From Sorghum bicolor (Eukaryota; Streptophyta; Magnoliopsida; Poales; Poaceae): 64,000 nucleotides of DNA. Shown piece by piece: positions 33,720-44,500 of the stretch. Position numbers and translations under genes: made by a program. The number at the start of each line of letters is the position of its first letter. Positions within the stretch are counted from its first letter, which is position 1. The notes under the pieces are model-generated. The model had not been told where the DNA came from. It saw only the letters and a list, made by a program, of their open reading frames with translations, and did not search any database. The DNA lies in the NCBI RefSeq assembly GCF_000003195.3, contig NC_012871.2, forward strand, positions 53,595,978-53,659,977. The letters are read 5' to 3'.

Positions 33720-34261
33720 TAAGCCTGGGCATTCGGGTTACCCAATTTTTTCTGGTCAGGTAATTCAAATTTCGGGTAATGAAAGTTGTTACCCGATATT
33801 AGTCTCGAAAAAACACTGCCCACAATTTTAGGTACCCGATAATTCGGGTTCAAGTTCGGATATTCCTGATTTATCTGAATTTTCAGAAAACAACACACTA
33901 CACAAAATTTCAATAGCAATTTATATATAATTTAAGCAGTAATTTATATAGAATTTCAATAGCATTTTGTAGAGAATAATATATTACGGTCACTTGTTCA
34001 AACAAAGATATTCTAATAAATTGATAAGTTCTAATGTTTAACTAAGAACACATGATAAATACAAAGACATAGACAAATATTTGGGTAATTCGGATAGTTC
34101 AGGTACCGGGGGATATTACCCGAATTACCCAAACTAATTTTGGGTAATCAAAATCGCTATCCGAATTTAGGATTGAGTTCCTCTTGGGTAATTCGGGTCT
34201 GGGTCTGGGTCTGGGTAATTTAGGTACGGATAATGGGTATCGAGTAATTTGCTCAGGCTTA
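33720..34261. mobile_element. hAT-type MITE, 542 bp
   Basis: Ends are TAAGCCTGGGC and GCTCAGGCTTA, an imperfect inverted repeat. The 8 bp duplication GTCTCCAT flanks it at 33712-33719 and 34262-34269, which indicates the hAT superfamily. The interior is rich in GGGTAATTCGG/CCCGAATTACC motifs in both orientations and has no transposase. It lies in the decayed copia element just right of the Tat insertion. Confidence 0.9.
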
Positions 34262-34269
34262 GTCTCCAT

Positions 34270-35021
34270 CCAATCATAGGTTGAGGGGGAGACCTCCAAG
34301 TGCTCAGACAAGGTTACTAGATATGTCTGCCTAGACAAGTCTTGAACCACTTACATCATTCAAAGAATCAATTGAAGAAGCTCAACCTGAAGTTAAGAAT
34401 GCCCCTAAAGTGGAAACTCAACCTGAAGTTGAGTAAGTCCCTAAAGGACACCATCCCTGAAGATGGAAATTCCAATGCGTCGTGCACGCACCATCGCATT
34501 GGAAGATCAGAATTCCCCAACTCAATCACTATGGGAAATCATGATAAGTAGAAAGACGATCATGAGGAAATCTCCAATAATTATGTGGAATCAGGAGAGT
34601 CATATCACAGAAAGACCATTATTGTCGACATATATTTCGCCTTAAAAATTGCTGACTCAATGGATCCGGATCCAAAGTCAAAGTCCATGATAGAGTGCCG
34701 GAAGCGTTCAGACCGGGACAAATGGAAAGCAATAATTAAGGCAAAGTTGCGCCTACTTTACCAAAGAGAGGTTTTTGGGCCTAAAGTCTCAACATCTCCA
34801 AAGGTCATCCCTATATAATGCAAATGGGTCTTCCTCTTAGAGAGAAAAAATATGGCACAAGCAAGGCTAGTGGCACGAGAGTTCATGTAGAGACCCGACA
34901 TCGATTATGATAAAATTTACTCTCCTGTTATGAGTGATATAACATTTTGATATCTTATATCTATGGAAGCTAACTTAAATTTAAAAATGCAGTTGATGGA
35001 TGTTGTGACCGCATATTTGTA
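34270..35021 (+). pseudogene. Copia reverse transcriptase N-terminal remnant
   Basis: In shifting frames the translation shows ECRKRSDRDKWKAIIKAKL, YQREVFGPK, CKWVFLLERKN, then AQARLVAREF and MQLMDVVTAYLY. These are the linker and first RT motifs of copia polyproteins. Two in-frame stops are visible. The segment ends exactly at the TA used by the mariner-like element and continues at 40230. Confidence 0.85.
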
Positions 35022-35159
35022 TACTCCCTCCATCTCGTATTATCTGTCGTCGGGGCGACAATAGCATGTCCCAAAATATTTATCGTTGCCTATTAAGCCA
35101 CTAGGTTGTAGTTGTGCCTCTGCACCACACCAGGCAGACGACGAAGGTAGCCGGTAAAC

Positions 35160-35370
35160 TTTATCGTCCATCACATCGAATGTTTAGACACATGCATGAA
35201 GTACTAAATATAGACTATTTACGAAACTAAAAACACAGCTAGAGGGTAATTTACGAGACAAATCTTTTAAGCCTAATTAGTCTATAATTAAACAATAATT
35301 TTCAAATAAGATAAAAATTCTACAATACCTATTAAATTTTACCAACCCCAACCAAACACCCCCTCATCCC
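35160..35370. repeat. Remnant of a MITE inside the mariner-like element
   Basis: The phrase ACGAGACAAATCTTTTAAGCCTAATTAGTCTATAATTAAACAATAATT is of the same style as the MITE at 48775-49005 (GCGAGATGAATCTTTTGAGCC). The right end reads AACCAAACACCCCC. The left terminus is not recognisable, so it is a truncated copy. Confidence 0.55.
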
Positions 35371-35448
35371 TTCCCTTCCCTTCCCTTCCTCACCACACAA
35401 AATTGTGGCCTTAAAAAAAATATAAAAAACCCCACCCTTATCCCCATC

Positions 35449-35724
35449 TAGGGATGAAAACGATACGGATATTTTCCGACCGTATTCGAGACCGAATTCG
35501 TTTAGAGGGGTTTAGAGCTTTCCGTATTCGAGTCCGAATATTCAACATCCGATACCGTATCCGTATCCGAATACTTAAATCGTATATTTGTGATGTCGAC
35601 ATCCAATCATATCTTATCCGACATGGTTGATATTATCCGTATTCGAATCCGAATCCGACCAAAAATATGAAAACAAATATGATATCAGTGATATCCGTCC
35701 GTATCCGATCCGTTTTCATCCCTA
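35449..35724. mobile_element. hAT-type MITE, 276 bp
   Basis: Perfect inverted ends TAGGGATGAAAACG and CGTTTTCATCCCTA are flanked by the 8 bp duplication TCCCCATC (35441-35448 and 35725-35732). The interior repeats CCGTATCCGAATC-like words. The 8 bp duplication indicates hAT. It is nested in the mariner-like element, so it is younger than that insertion or travelled with it. Confidence 0.93.
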
Positions 35725-35734
35725 TCCCCATCGG

Positions 35735-36760
35735 TGGCCTCAGCCCTCATCCCATGATCCATCTTCTTCCACCGCCCGTCAGCTCCATTGACCACCCCCT
35801 ACCCCATCTTCTACTGCATCTCCCTCTTCCCCTTCTCCATCCATGAAGGAACCTTCTCCATCCAGGAAGGGACAGGCCTCGCTCGCGAAGGCTGGTTCGC
35901 GACGCCACCTTTTCTGCACCCGTGGGAGCTAGGTCCAGCAGGTTAGGCGCTCCACACATGCAGGGGTGAAGCTAGCCAGCAGCAGCAGTGACGGGAGCCC
36001 CAAGCACCCAGTTAGGGTGGTGGTCATCGATGGCAAACCGGATCACGGCGGTGATGGGTGGCCCTTGTGCTGTTGTGCATCCCTGTGTTTAGGGGTGGTG
36101 GCGCATTCCCCAGATCCATGGAGAAGATTGGGGAAGGTGTCGGGAGCTCCGTTTCTGTCCCCATGCCGTGCGACAGGATTGGGGAAGGCGGTGCGACCTC
36201 TGTGCCTATCCCCAAGATGTGTGCTGGTGGTGTAAGACAGAAGGAAGCCATGAAGGTAGGGGTCAGCGGTGGTGACGGGAGCCTAGAGCACGTCATCAAC
36301 ATTGGCCGCAGCCGCCTGCGCGTTGACCACCGCAGCCAATTGTATGTCCTTGACTTGGAAGATGAAGGTATCGGCATGGAGGTGGGGCTTTACGTTCCTA
36401 ATTCAGAGGAAGATGGAGGCAGTCATGGCTATAGGCGTCGACAGCTCTGTCGATGTGCCTGGCTAGCTGTAGCTGATGTTGGGGGCTACAAGCGTGCACA
36501 TGCGGTGGTGGCATGAACAGACAGGAAGATGGGCGAGAAGATGACCATGGTCCCGAATCCGATAATGGAGGTGGCCACAGTCGTGGATCCAGCTCTAGAG
36601 GTTGTGGACATCCCTGTGGAGGCTGCCACCGCCCCTTATGAACTACATCCAGAGGTGAAGGTACAGCTTGCGTGGATGGAACCCATCTTCCATGACACCT
36701 TTCTTAGCATCCTTCAAATTTATTTGCCTGCATGCTTCCAACCATAGTGATATATGCATG
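35735..36760. other. GC-rich unexplained stretch within the mariner-like element
   Basis: About 1 kb, much richer in GC than the rest of the element. A plus-strand ORF at 36058-36516 (152 codons) and shorter neighbours have no recognisable domain. It lies between the left terminus and the 3' end of the transposase gene. It could be captured host sequence or ordinary element sequence. I cannot assign a function. Confidence 0.4.
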
Positions 36761-37641
36761 TTTCTGATGATAACGTGCTGCTTTGGGGTTGATCTGTTAG
36801 TCATGTTCATATCTATGATGATGAAGTGTTGCTTTGTGGTACTACATATAGTGTGACGATGAAATGGTATGTAGGTATGCTGACGTGTATGGTTTGGTTG
36901 GAACTTGCTGGAAGAATGTTGGCTTTTGAGTAGTAATTATGCTAGTGATCTTAATATTGGCTTTGGTATGTGGTGACCAACCTTGTCGATTTATTTGTAA
37001 TTATGATGGGGTTGTTTCATGCGAACTATGCTACTAAATTAGTCCTAACTAGTAACTATCTTAATCTTGACTTTAGTGTGTGTTCAACAACCTTGTTGAA
37101 TTAGTTGTATTTATGATGAGTTGTATAGCGGAAGTCAGTCGACTATGGAAATTGTTATTTTCGATGTGCAGCTTTCTCATGGGAGCCAAAACCTTTGCTA
37201 CGAAAGGAAGTCACGCAACCGTGGAAATTGTTTTCTTGGATGTGTAGCTTTGTCTATGAAGATGTTGTTCAAACACTTGTGAACTTGTGTGCTCCCTTTT
37301 GAAATTAGTCTTAAGGTCTTACGGTGCTGAATTTTTTTAGCGTTTGCTCACATGTTCTAATTAAGCACATAGGAGCAGTGAAGGAGTAGTATATATATAC
37401 ATGTTCAAGCAGAAGTTCAACAGTACATTAAAATACACTTATAAAAGTAGGGCTCCTTGATATTTTTTTACAAAAGTAGGTTTCCCTGATATTTTTAAAC
37501 AGGAACACATATGTACATTTTGAAGCACTGATGGTACTAACAAAACCAACTTCAACCTTGTTTATATATACAACAGCAGTACTTGCTGAGTTGCTGAACA
37601 ACACAAAAGCATCATTAGCGACATTTACATGAACATAACCA
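36761..37641. other. AT-rich spacer, no gene seen
   Basis: Non-coding sequence between the GC-rich block and the transposase 3' end. It contains short loosely similar phrases (for example two versions of AACCTTGT(C/T)GA(T/A)TTA near 36985 and 37095) but no ORF or structured repeat that I can support. Confidence 0.4.
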
Positions 37642-38169
37642 TTAATTGTTCAACAACTCAAAAGCCCTTTGAACTAGCCGGCTATCACAACTTAGAGCTT
37701 CAGGGAGCATGCCTAGTGCCTCTAGCCTTTCTTTATTCATGTGAGGGATCTTGTACCTATTGCCTCCACTATCTTTCATAACTTCAATCATGCATCCTTG
37801 TAGTGTGAGGAATACCCTATTCAGAAGAACAGGATTGTAGTTTTCGTATTCATTGATCACATTCGCAATGAGATCATCCATGTTTCTAGTTGTCGTTCTA
37901 TCAGTTATGGACTGAAGAGAAGCAAAAAAACCAATGTCAAGGCAGTTCATATCTGGCAAATTAGCAGGCTGGTTAGTTAGGCGTATATCGAGGCCCATTT
38001 GAGCTACTGCTAGAGCAAAATCTGCATCATCTGCTTGTACATGAGAAGGAGGATTGTCCTGTTGTATCCATATTGTCTCATGCCTTGATTCTCTAGGCCA
38101 ACAAGCTTGTATAGCTGGTATTAGTTTTGTGATCATATAAGATCTGATTGTTTGTCTATCAACCTTCAT
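37642..38169 (-). pseudogene. Mariner-like transposase, C-terminal catalytic part
   Basis: About 175 codons. The second catalytic Asp is in IWIQQDNPPSH and the third in NLPDMNCLDIGFFASLQS; 39 residues separate them, giving the DD39D spacing of plant mariner transposases. The upstream segment that should carry the first Asp (the IDEKWF-like motif) is absent: the N-terminal helix-turn-helix piece runs almost directly into this one. The transposase would cut and paste the element at TA sites; this copy lacks one metal ligand and cannot be active. Confidence 0.85.
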
Positions 38170-38174
38170 GGTCT

Positions 38175-38441
38175 TTATGATAGGTGTGCCCCTTGGTCTG
38201 TTGCCACTTCAATTTTTTTACGACCACAATTCTTAGGTCTCAAAGAATTGACATCTACTGGTATGCCTTGTGCCAAACAATTTTTTGCTCTCTGCCATAC
38301 TCGTTGTATTGTACGCACATGGACATTGTATTTTGCAGCAATAAGTGTTGTGCTGTTTCGTTGTAATGTGCCATTAGTGCTTAACTGAAGCAAATCTTGA
38401 TATATGTCTTGCCTTTGCCTTTGTGTCAAATTCTTGAGCAT
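38175..38441 (-). pseudogene. Mariner-like transposase, helix-turn-helix DNA-binding part
   Basis: Contains LTQRQRQDIYQDLLQLSTNG and TTLIAAKYNVHVRTIQRVW, the paired helix-turn-helix that recognises terminal repeats in mariner transposases, ending in a GRKKIEV stretch. After it the sequence jumps to the C-terminal catalytic part, so the middle of the protein is deleted. A frameshift separates it from the N-terminal acidic region at 38374-38820. Confidence 0.8.
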
Positions 38442-38820
38442 ATTTGTTGCTTCTTCTCAGGGGTTGTTGATAGTCTTCGTCATCTGAGTCGGACAACTCT
38501 TCATCAAATAGGATGTCAACAGCATGTGTGTACATGCCAAAATCGTGTATGACATCGTCCAAGGTATCTTGTTCTTCTTGCAATGCAATGTTATCATCTC
38601 CTACAAAAAAATGTAGATGGTGTTCTTCAATAAATAGATTATGAAACTTCTTGCAATGGATAATTATTGTTGCAAACATGACTGGAAATTGAGGGAAATA
38701 GTCACCTATATGCAGGTTATCTTGTTCTTCCTGTGGGTCATTTAAATCAAATGCATGGCCGGCATTGTCACCTGGTACAAAAGCAAGCTGATCATTATAA
38801 GAATGCATTGTCACCCACAC
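38374..38820 (-). pseudogene. Mariner-like transposase, N-terminal acidic region
   Basis: 148 codons with an acidic DDVIHDFGMYT...EELSDSDDEDYQQPLRR segment just before the helix-turn-helix. The first 60 residues (DLNDPQEEQDNLHIGDYFP) have a diverged duplicate at 38977-39207. I recognise it only from its position and continuity with the transposase. Confidence 0.6.
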
Positions 38821-38976
38821 ATGTGAGTTATTCTCTTCCTCTCAGTACCTCATACTAGTTTAGAACAGAGAGAATAAACACTAAAATTTCCTAGATGTTG
38901 CTGGACATTTTAGTAGGGAGGAAGTAAACCAGAACATAATAATTGAGGAGATAGAGTGATGCTAGAGAGAACTGCT

Positions 38977-39207
38977 TCACAAAAGATTATGAATTTTTTT
39001 GACATTGACAATTATTGTTGCAAACATGACTTGAACATGAGACAAATAATCACCTGCATGCAGAATTTGTTGTTCTTCTTCTTCTTCTTCTTCCTGTGGA
39101 TCATTTAAATCAAATGGATGGCCAGCATTATCACCTGGTCCAGAAGCAAGCTGATGATTACAAAATTGCATTGTGACCCACACATGTGAGTTATTGTCCC
39201 CTCTCAT
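38977..39207 (-). pseudogene. Duplicated N-terminal exon of the mariner-like transposase
   Basis: This frame repeats the start of the neighbouring region: HVWVTMQFCNHQLASGPGDN and FDLNDPQEEEEEEEQQ correspond to VWVTMHSYNDQLAFVPGDN and FDLNDPQEEQD. A GAA/TTC expansion (about 39073-39093) lengthened the glutamate run. The two copies lie about 360 bases apart and point to a tandem duplication of one exon. Confidence 0.65.
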
Positions 39208-39493
39208 TTCAATTTAATTTTGAACTTGAAGCAAATATGAGCTGCATGTCTTACACAAAAAGTTAACTAATGTTGCTTCTGATTTTATGAGACAGAGACC
39301 ACCAGTTGATACTAACTTCAAAACAAATAGAGGATACAAAGGAGTCCTGCTGCAAAAGAGTTTTAGGTGACAGGTATACACTAAAAAATCCCAGATGTTC
39401 CTAGTAATTTTAGCAGAGAGGAACTAAAGCGGCATTTACTAATTTAGCAGAGAGGGAGACTATAGAGAACACTTGGTACACAAGAGTTTCTGG

Positions 39494-39892
39494 TTAGAAA
39501 ATAGTAGTAATAACTAAGTAACATGATGTTGCTTCTGATTTTAGGACTGAGAAATAAACGAGCATTCTAATTTTAGGGAGATGAACTAGTTCACTCAGTT
39601 TTGGATTCAAACAGATATGCTTACCTTGGCGAATTTCTGGTTGTTCATCATTTTGTTCAGGATGGAGACCAAAGTAGTCAGCTTCCCCAACTTCATCTGC
39701 AGCCACTACATCTTGATCCTCTTCATGTTCGACATGAATCTTGTTGAGATCAGGCCCATCCTCTCCTCCCTTTGGTAGTGTGTTTAAGTCTATTAGCATG
39801 GAAGATGGATGAGGTGAAGGTTCAAATGAAGGCAACAAGGGGGTTACCAGGCTTTTATTTCCTACATGGTCGAGAAATGGCGCTGGGGGCAA
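39494..39892 (-). pseudogene. Possible first exon of the mariner-like transposase, with an EAR-like DLNTLP motif
   Basis: Contains MLIDLNTLPKGGEDGPDLNKI followed by an acidic stretch. DLNTLP resembles LxLxL/DLNxxP repression motifs that bind plant corepressors; that reading is inferred from sequence alone. The frame is truncated on the 3' side where an intron may begin. Its place near the right terminus, upstream of the transposase on the minus strand, fits the 5' end of the gene. Confidence 0.5.
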
Positions 39893-40229
39893 TATTTTGA
39901 AGTTTCAGGTTGCTTTGGCTGTATAAAACTGTCGCTAAGTGGTGTTTGCGGTAATAGTTTGAAGTTTCAGTTTGCTTTGGCTTTGTAAAATTGGCGCTAA
40001 GTGTTTTTTGCCGCCAAGGGAATTTGGTGTCCTCTTTGATTTTTTTAAGAGAAAAATACTGTACTGCATGTTTAACTGTAAAAAGGTGATGTGAGTGCTG
40101 ATTTGTTTATTGTAAGAAAAAATGATACGGTGAGTAGCACTGATGGCATGTCCATCAAATTTAGGGGTGTCAGGGTCTTTTGCTATTCTCATTGATAACT
40201 GGCTTAGATAATAAGGGACGGAGGGAGTA

Positions 40230-41030
40230 GGTCACTTGATTAAGAAATCTACATGAGTCCCTGAAGAGCTCAAGATCCCTGGATCGAATCAAATTCAGCG
40301 TTCGTCTGTAGTGGTTGTTGTAATTCGGGAGAATGTGGTTCAACCGATTGAGTAAGAGAGGTTTAATCAATAATGATGATTGTTTCTATATTTTTATAAA
40401 GAAATCAAAGGATGGATTTTGCATCATCTCCATCTATGTTGATGAATTAAACATCATCGAGACTACAAGGGAATTGAGAAAGCGATGGTTTACCTCAAGG
40501 TAGATGAGATGAAAGATTAGGGTAAGACCAAGTTTTGTTTCAGTCTGTAGCTCAAACACCTCCTTGAAGGAGTGTTTGTACACCAGTTCACCTATACTAA
40601 GAGGGTACTTAAAAAGTTCAATATGAGCAAGTGCCACCCTCTTAAGACTCCCATAGAAGCGGATAAGGACTCATTTAGACCCAAGGGTGATGATGAGGAA
40701 GTATTGGGACCCAAAGTATGGAACTGCACAAGACCCGATATTGTGTTTACAATAAATTTATTAGCAAGATACGGTATTGCCCCGACCAAGAGGCATTGGG
40801 TTGGCATTAAAACTATCCTAAGGTACCTGCAAGGTACCCAAGACCTTGGTTTATGGTTCTTGAAGAACCAAGCACCGACCATGGTGAGATATATAGGTTC
40901 TGGATGTATGTCTGATCCACATAATACTAGATCACCGACTGGTTTTGTCTTTCTCTGTGATGGTGCAACCATCTCTTGGTGGTCTGTGAAGTAGACTTTG
41001 GTTGCCATATTCACCAATCACTCAAAGATT
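40230..41030 (+). pseudogene. Copia RT C-terminal half and RNase H remnant
   Basis: After the mariner insertion the copia reading resumes with SLD and EIYM. It then shows IKKSKDGFCIISIYVDELNI (the catalytic YVDD now YVDE), FVHQFTYTKRVLKKFNMSK, RPDIVFTINLLARYG, and RNase H ending in GATISWWSVK. Several stops and frameshifts occur. The remnant ends about 200 bases before the ATG of the resistance gene. Confidence 0.85.
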
Positions 41031-41231
41031 AGTAAAAAGCTATCCGGTTGCCATATAGTACAAGGCTTAACACTATCCCTATTCCTCTTCTGCCCGGTAT
41101 AATCGTTTAGCCCGAAGATTGTCCGTTCCCCGCTTGTCCGCTAGTCGTCCCCCGCGGAATCCGGTTGTTCGGTTGCCACGCCTGCTCACACTTCCAGCCC
41201 CCCTTCTCCGGAGGTTGAAGGCAATCCAGCC
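41031..41231 (+). other. 5' leader region of the NLR gene
   Basis: About 200 bases separate the last copia-like sequence from the NLR start codon. The last 130 are GC-rich and pyrimidine-biased. GGTATAATCG near 41096 is a weak TATA-like word. The promoter must therefore lie largely within or beyond decayed transposon sequence. Confidence 0.4.
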
Positions 41232-41543
41232 ATGGCCACTGTTAGCGCTGATATAGATCGACTCCAAAGGAGGCTTGCCTCCGACGGCCAACGAATCAAG
41301 CTTCCCTCCAGCATACGGACGGATCTATCGCGCATGACAAGAGCTCTCTACAGGTTGCAAGGCATCCTGACTAATGTGGAGAAGCAACCATTTGACGGGA
41401 GCAGAGAACCCTGCTTGAGCAAGATCAAACAGAATATTTACGATGTGGAAGATATACTAGACGAGCTTGAAAATGGAAGCTTCAGGGCCCAACGGAGCAG
41501 CAGGGGTTGGAAGCTAGCCGAGGCTTCAGATCTCTGGTCACAG
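41232..41543 (+). CDS. NLR exon 1: Rx_N-type coiled coil
   Basis: 104 codons from ATG to the donor CAG|GTGCGT. The pattern of leucines and IYDVEDILDELENG (the EDVID-like motif region of CC-NLRs) identifies the Rx-type N-terminal four-helix domain, which executes signalling and contacts the NB domain. The ATG has a good context (CCATGG). Confidence 0.85.
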
Positions 41544-44500
41544 GTGCGTAGTATGGGGATTTTAGGCACATATATATTTTGTAGCCTTAATTTTGATCCC
41601 AAGAAATATCCATGATTATCAGAGCTCTTTTCCCGCTCTCAAGTGACTGTCTACATGTTATTTTGTCTGGAAATATTAAATCTAAAGTACTATTTTGCCA
41701 ACTCAATCGTGTGTATTCAATAATTAGGCCACCTTTACCTCTGTGGTTATTGATTTGTTGGATAGATTTTTTTTACTTTCTTATCTATTTATATATAAGA
41801 AAATAAATCAACAAATATACCATTTTTATTAGAATACGTATTAAGACAAATCTGTTCTTGCGGTCTTAGTTTCTTCAAACTGAATATTTTAGAACTTACT
41901 GGTAGTCAAAGCTCTAAAAGTTTGACCTGAACCTTTTTTCCAAAATGAACTATAGAACTGAAGGGAGTAACTTGTTTGTTATCATAAAACTGTTAGCTTG
42001 AATTGCAATTTCGAGTGTTAATGTTTTTGATAAAGCATTAGCAGTTACCACAATACCTAAGGAGATTTTGAAACCACGAGCTACTTAATGATCATTTGAT
42101 GGCCAAATTTCAGGTAGCATTTTCCTTCTCATCTAACCACTCAGTTCTGCATTGTCGTATGATGAATAAAATGAAGAAGATCAGAAAAAGTTTGGATCAT
42201 GCATCAGAAGACTCCTTCATATTCACCTTACTGCACCACAGAGCAGATGCAGATCAATCAGATCACAATGTGTTTGATGAAAATGCAATCATTGGAAGAA
42301 ATAAGGATAAGGAAAATGTAAGAGTCTTGCTCTTGAGTAACAGTGAACAAAAAATTTCTATTATTCCTATAGTTGGTCTTGGGGGATTGGGGAAAACAGC
42401 TCTTGCACAACTCATTTTCAGTGACCAAGATGAACGATATAATTTTGACCTTCGTGTATGGATCAATCTGAACATGAGTTATGATTTTAACAGTATTGCT
42501 AGTGCTATAATCTCAGAAGTTAACATAACAGAGGAAGGTACCTCACAAGTTAATGGGGGTGAATATAATCCTCAGATACTAATGAATTGTCTTCTAGAAG
42601 TACTTAATGATAAAAGATGTCTGATTGTGTTGGATGGCCTATGGAGCATAGATGAAGGGCAATTACTTCATCTCAAGAGAATGCTACAGAGCACACAGAA
42701 TACCAAGATTATAGTGACTACTTGTAGTGAAAATGTTGCAAATCTGATGCATACTGTTCGTCCCTACAAATTGGATCCTTTATCTGAAGAAAATTGTTGG
42801 ACAATATTTTCTCAAAGGGTATTTGGTGGTGGAGATAACTCAGACCTCACACGAATTGGGAAGCAGATCGTGAACAAGTGTGAAGGTATACCGGGAGTTA
42901 TTCATTCTCTTGGTGCATTCATGCACGATAACGGAACGAGCACTTGGAATTGGAATGACAAAAATGAAGAGCTGTGGAAATTGGAGAAACAGTTTCCATT
43001 GCAGATCAACTTGTTCTCATCAGTCAAACAGATATATTACAAGATGCCATTGGCATTGAAATCGTGCCTCAGCTATTTATCGATGTTTCCTAAAGGATCC
43101 AATATTCGTATGGAAAATGTTATTACACAGTGGGCTGCACTTGGCATCCTTGGATCAACACATGGATCATTGCCTGTTTATGCCCAGGGGAGGAAGTATA
43201 TCCAGGAACTGCTTTCTGTGTTCTTCCTTGAAGCACATGATAAATCCACAGTAAGTGAATAATTCGTTGCTAGCATTTGTTTAGCTCTACGATTCAATAT
43301 GTAAAGAAGATCTTTTCTTATCCTCAGTATTTGACTAGCATCAGCCCCTAAGTGTATCCACTAGTTTCAGTCTAATGGGTTGGATTAGTTAGGGTTTAGC
43401 TGATAATCAAACAAGATAAACTATTATCTTGCACAGGTTATTTGTAGGGATAATACTGCACATACTGTGGCTGGTATCATGCTGTTCTTGAACAAATTTG
43501 GACGAGCTGTTCATATCAATAAAGTACACATGACTTCTGTGCGGTACTTCTATTGAACTTTGGATGGACAAATTTTGCATGATGGGTATCACCATTTTCT
43601 TTCCACAAGTAATGACATAACCAAAATCGTTGATCACTATGGGGTATTTGTTTGAGAAACCACCCCATCTATCATTAGTTATCCCATGAAATTTGGTGGA
43701 ATGACTCCATTGTTTTTTTTTCTTGAACTATGCAGGGGAGAACACGTGTCATTTCATTAAGGTAGATAAAAAAGTACACGAGTCTGGCAAGAACCTTCCC
43801 AAGTACACCCCCCCCCCCCCACACACACACAACTAGATAACAGCCGCGCCAACCGCCAAGGACTAAAAAACAGACGACCAGGGCCTCTTTGGAGTTTAAA
43901 CTCCAGAAGTCAGCAACCTAGCCAGGAGATCACTGAGCTTAGAAGCACCCGCCATGCACCACAAACCACATTCCGTGTTAACAGCCCTAATTACCTCCTG
44001 CACATTTTTTTTTTCTCGAACGCGCAGGAGAGGTGCGCATCAATATATTAAGAAGATAAAAAAGGGTAAAGAGCCCCAAAATGTTACAGAGTAAAGGCCC
44101 TGTAACCCACCCATATATACAAAACAAAAGATCTAACTAGCTAAAAAAGATTTGCTAAGACTTGACCAGGAAACAACAGACCCTTAATTAAGAGGCTGCT
44201 GGTGCTTGGGCAAGGAGAAAAGAAACCCCTTGAGCCCCAGCAAGCGACCACTGTAGTAACTCCTCCCTAAAGGCTGAGATGGAGGTTGGTAAGCTTGGGT
44301 TAGCTCCATCAAAAACACAGCGATTCCGATGATTCCACAAGGTCCAAGCGCCTAAGATGACCATGGAGTTCAAACCCTTCTTCCCTTGACCTGACACTCT
44401 TCTGCTTATCTTTTCCCACCAGTCTTCAAAGCTCGTCTCTTGTGCTTGTGGTGCAAGGTCGTGTAAGCCGAGTCCGTGCAAGATGGCAAACCAGAATTGT

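Larger units (their letters stand above)
35024..40227 (-). mobile_element. Mariner-like element (Tc1/mariner superfamily), 5.2 kb, transposase defective
   Basis: Termini are CTCCCTCCATCTCGTATTATCT on the left and, reading inward from the right, CTCCCTCCGTCCCTTATTATCT; three of 22 positions differ. A TA duplication flanks it (35022-35023 and 40228-40229). Transposase remnants on the minus strand have a DD39D end, the plant mariner signature. It sits inside the copia RT, and removing it with one TA restores the RT reading. A hAT-type MITE is nested within it. Confidence 0.93.
20548..41030 (+). mobile_element. Old Ty1/copia element, heavily decayed and split by three large insertions
   Basis: Plus-strand copia coding remnants occur in collinear order. 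They are the integrase-to-RT linker (about 21110-21433), the RT N-terminal half (34270-35021), and RT C-terminal half plus RNase H (40230-41030). Between them lie the Tat element, a hAT-type MITE, and the mariner-like element. Subtracting the mariner element plus one TA restores an RT reading (after DVVTAYLY, on to SLD and EIYM), which proves the pieces are one element. Stop codons and frameshifts are frequent, so it is much older than its insertions. I could not locate its LTRs with confidence. Confidence 0.85.

Noticed and set aside
41232..43262. Calling the NLR a pseudogene truncated by transposons after the NB-ARC domain.
   Set aside because: A consensus donor at 43251 and an acceptor at 57235 join in phase, and exon 3 begins with the MHD region that should follow.
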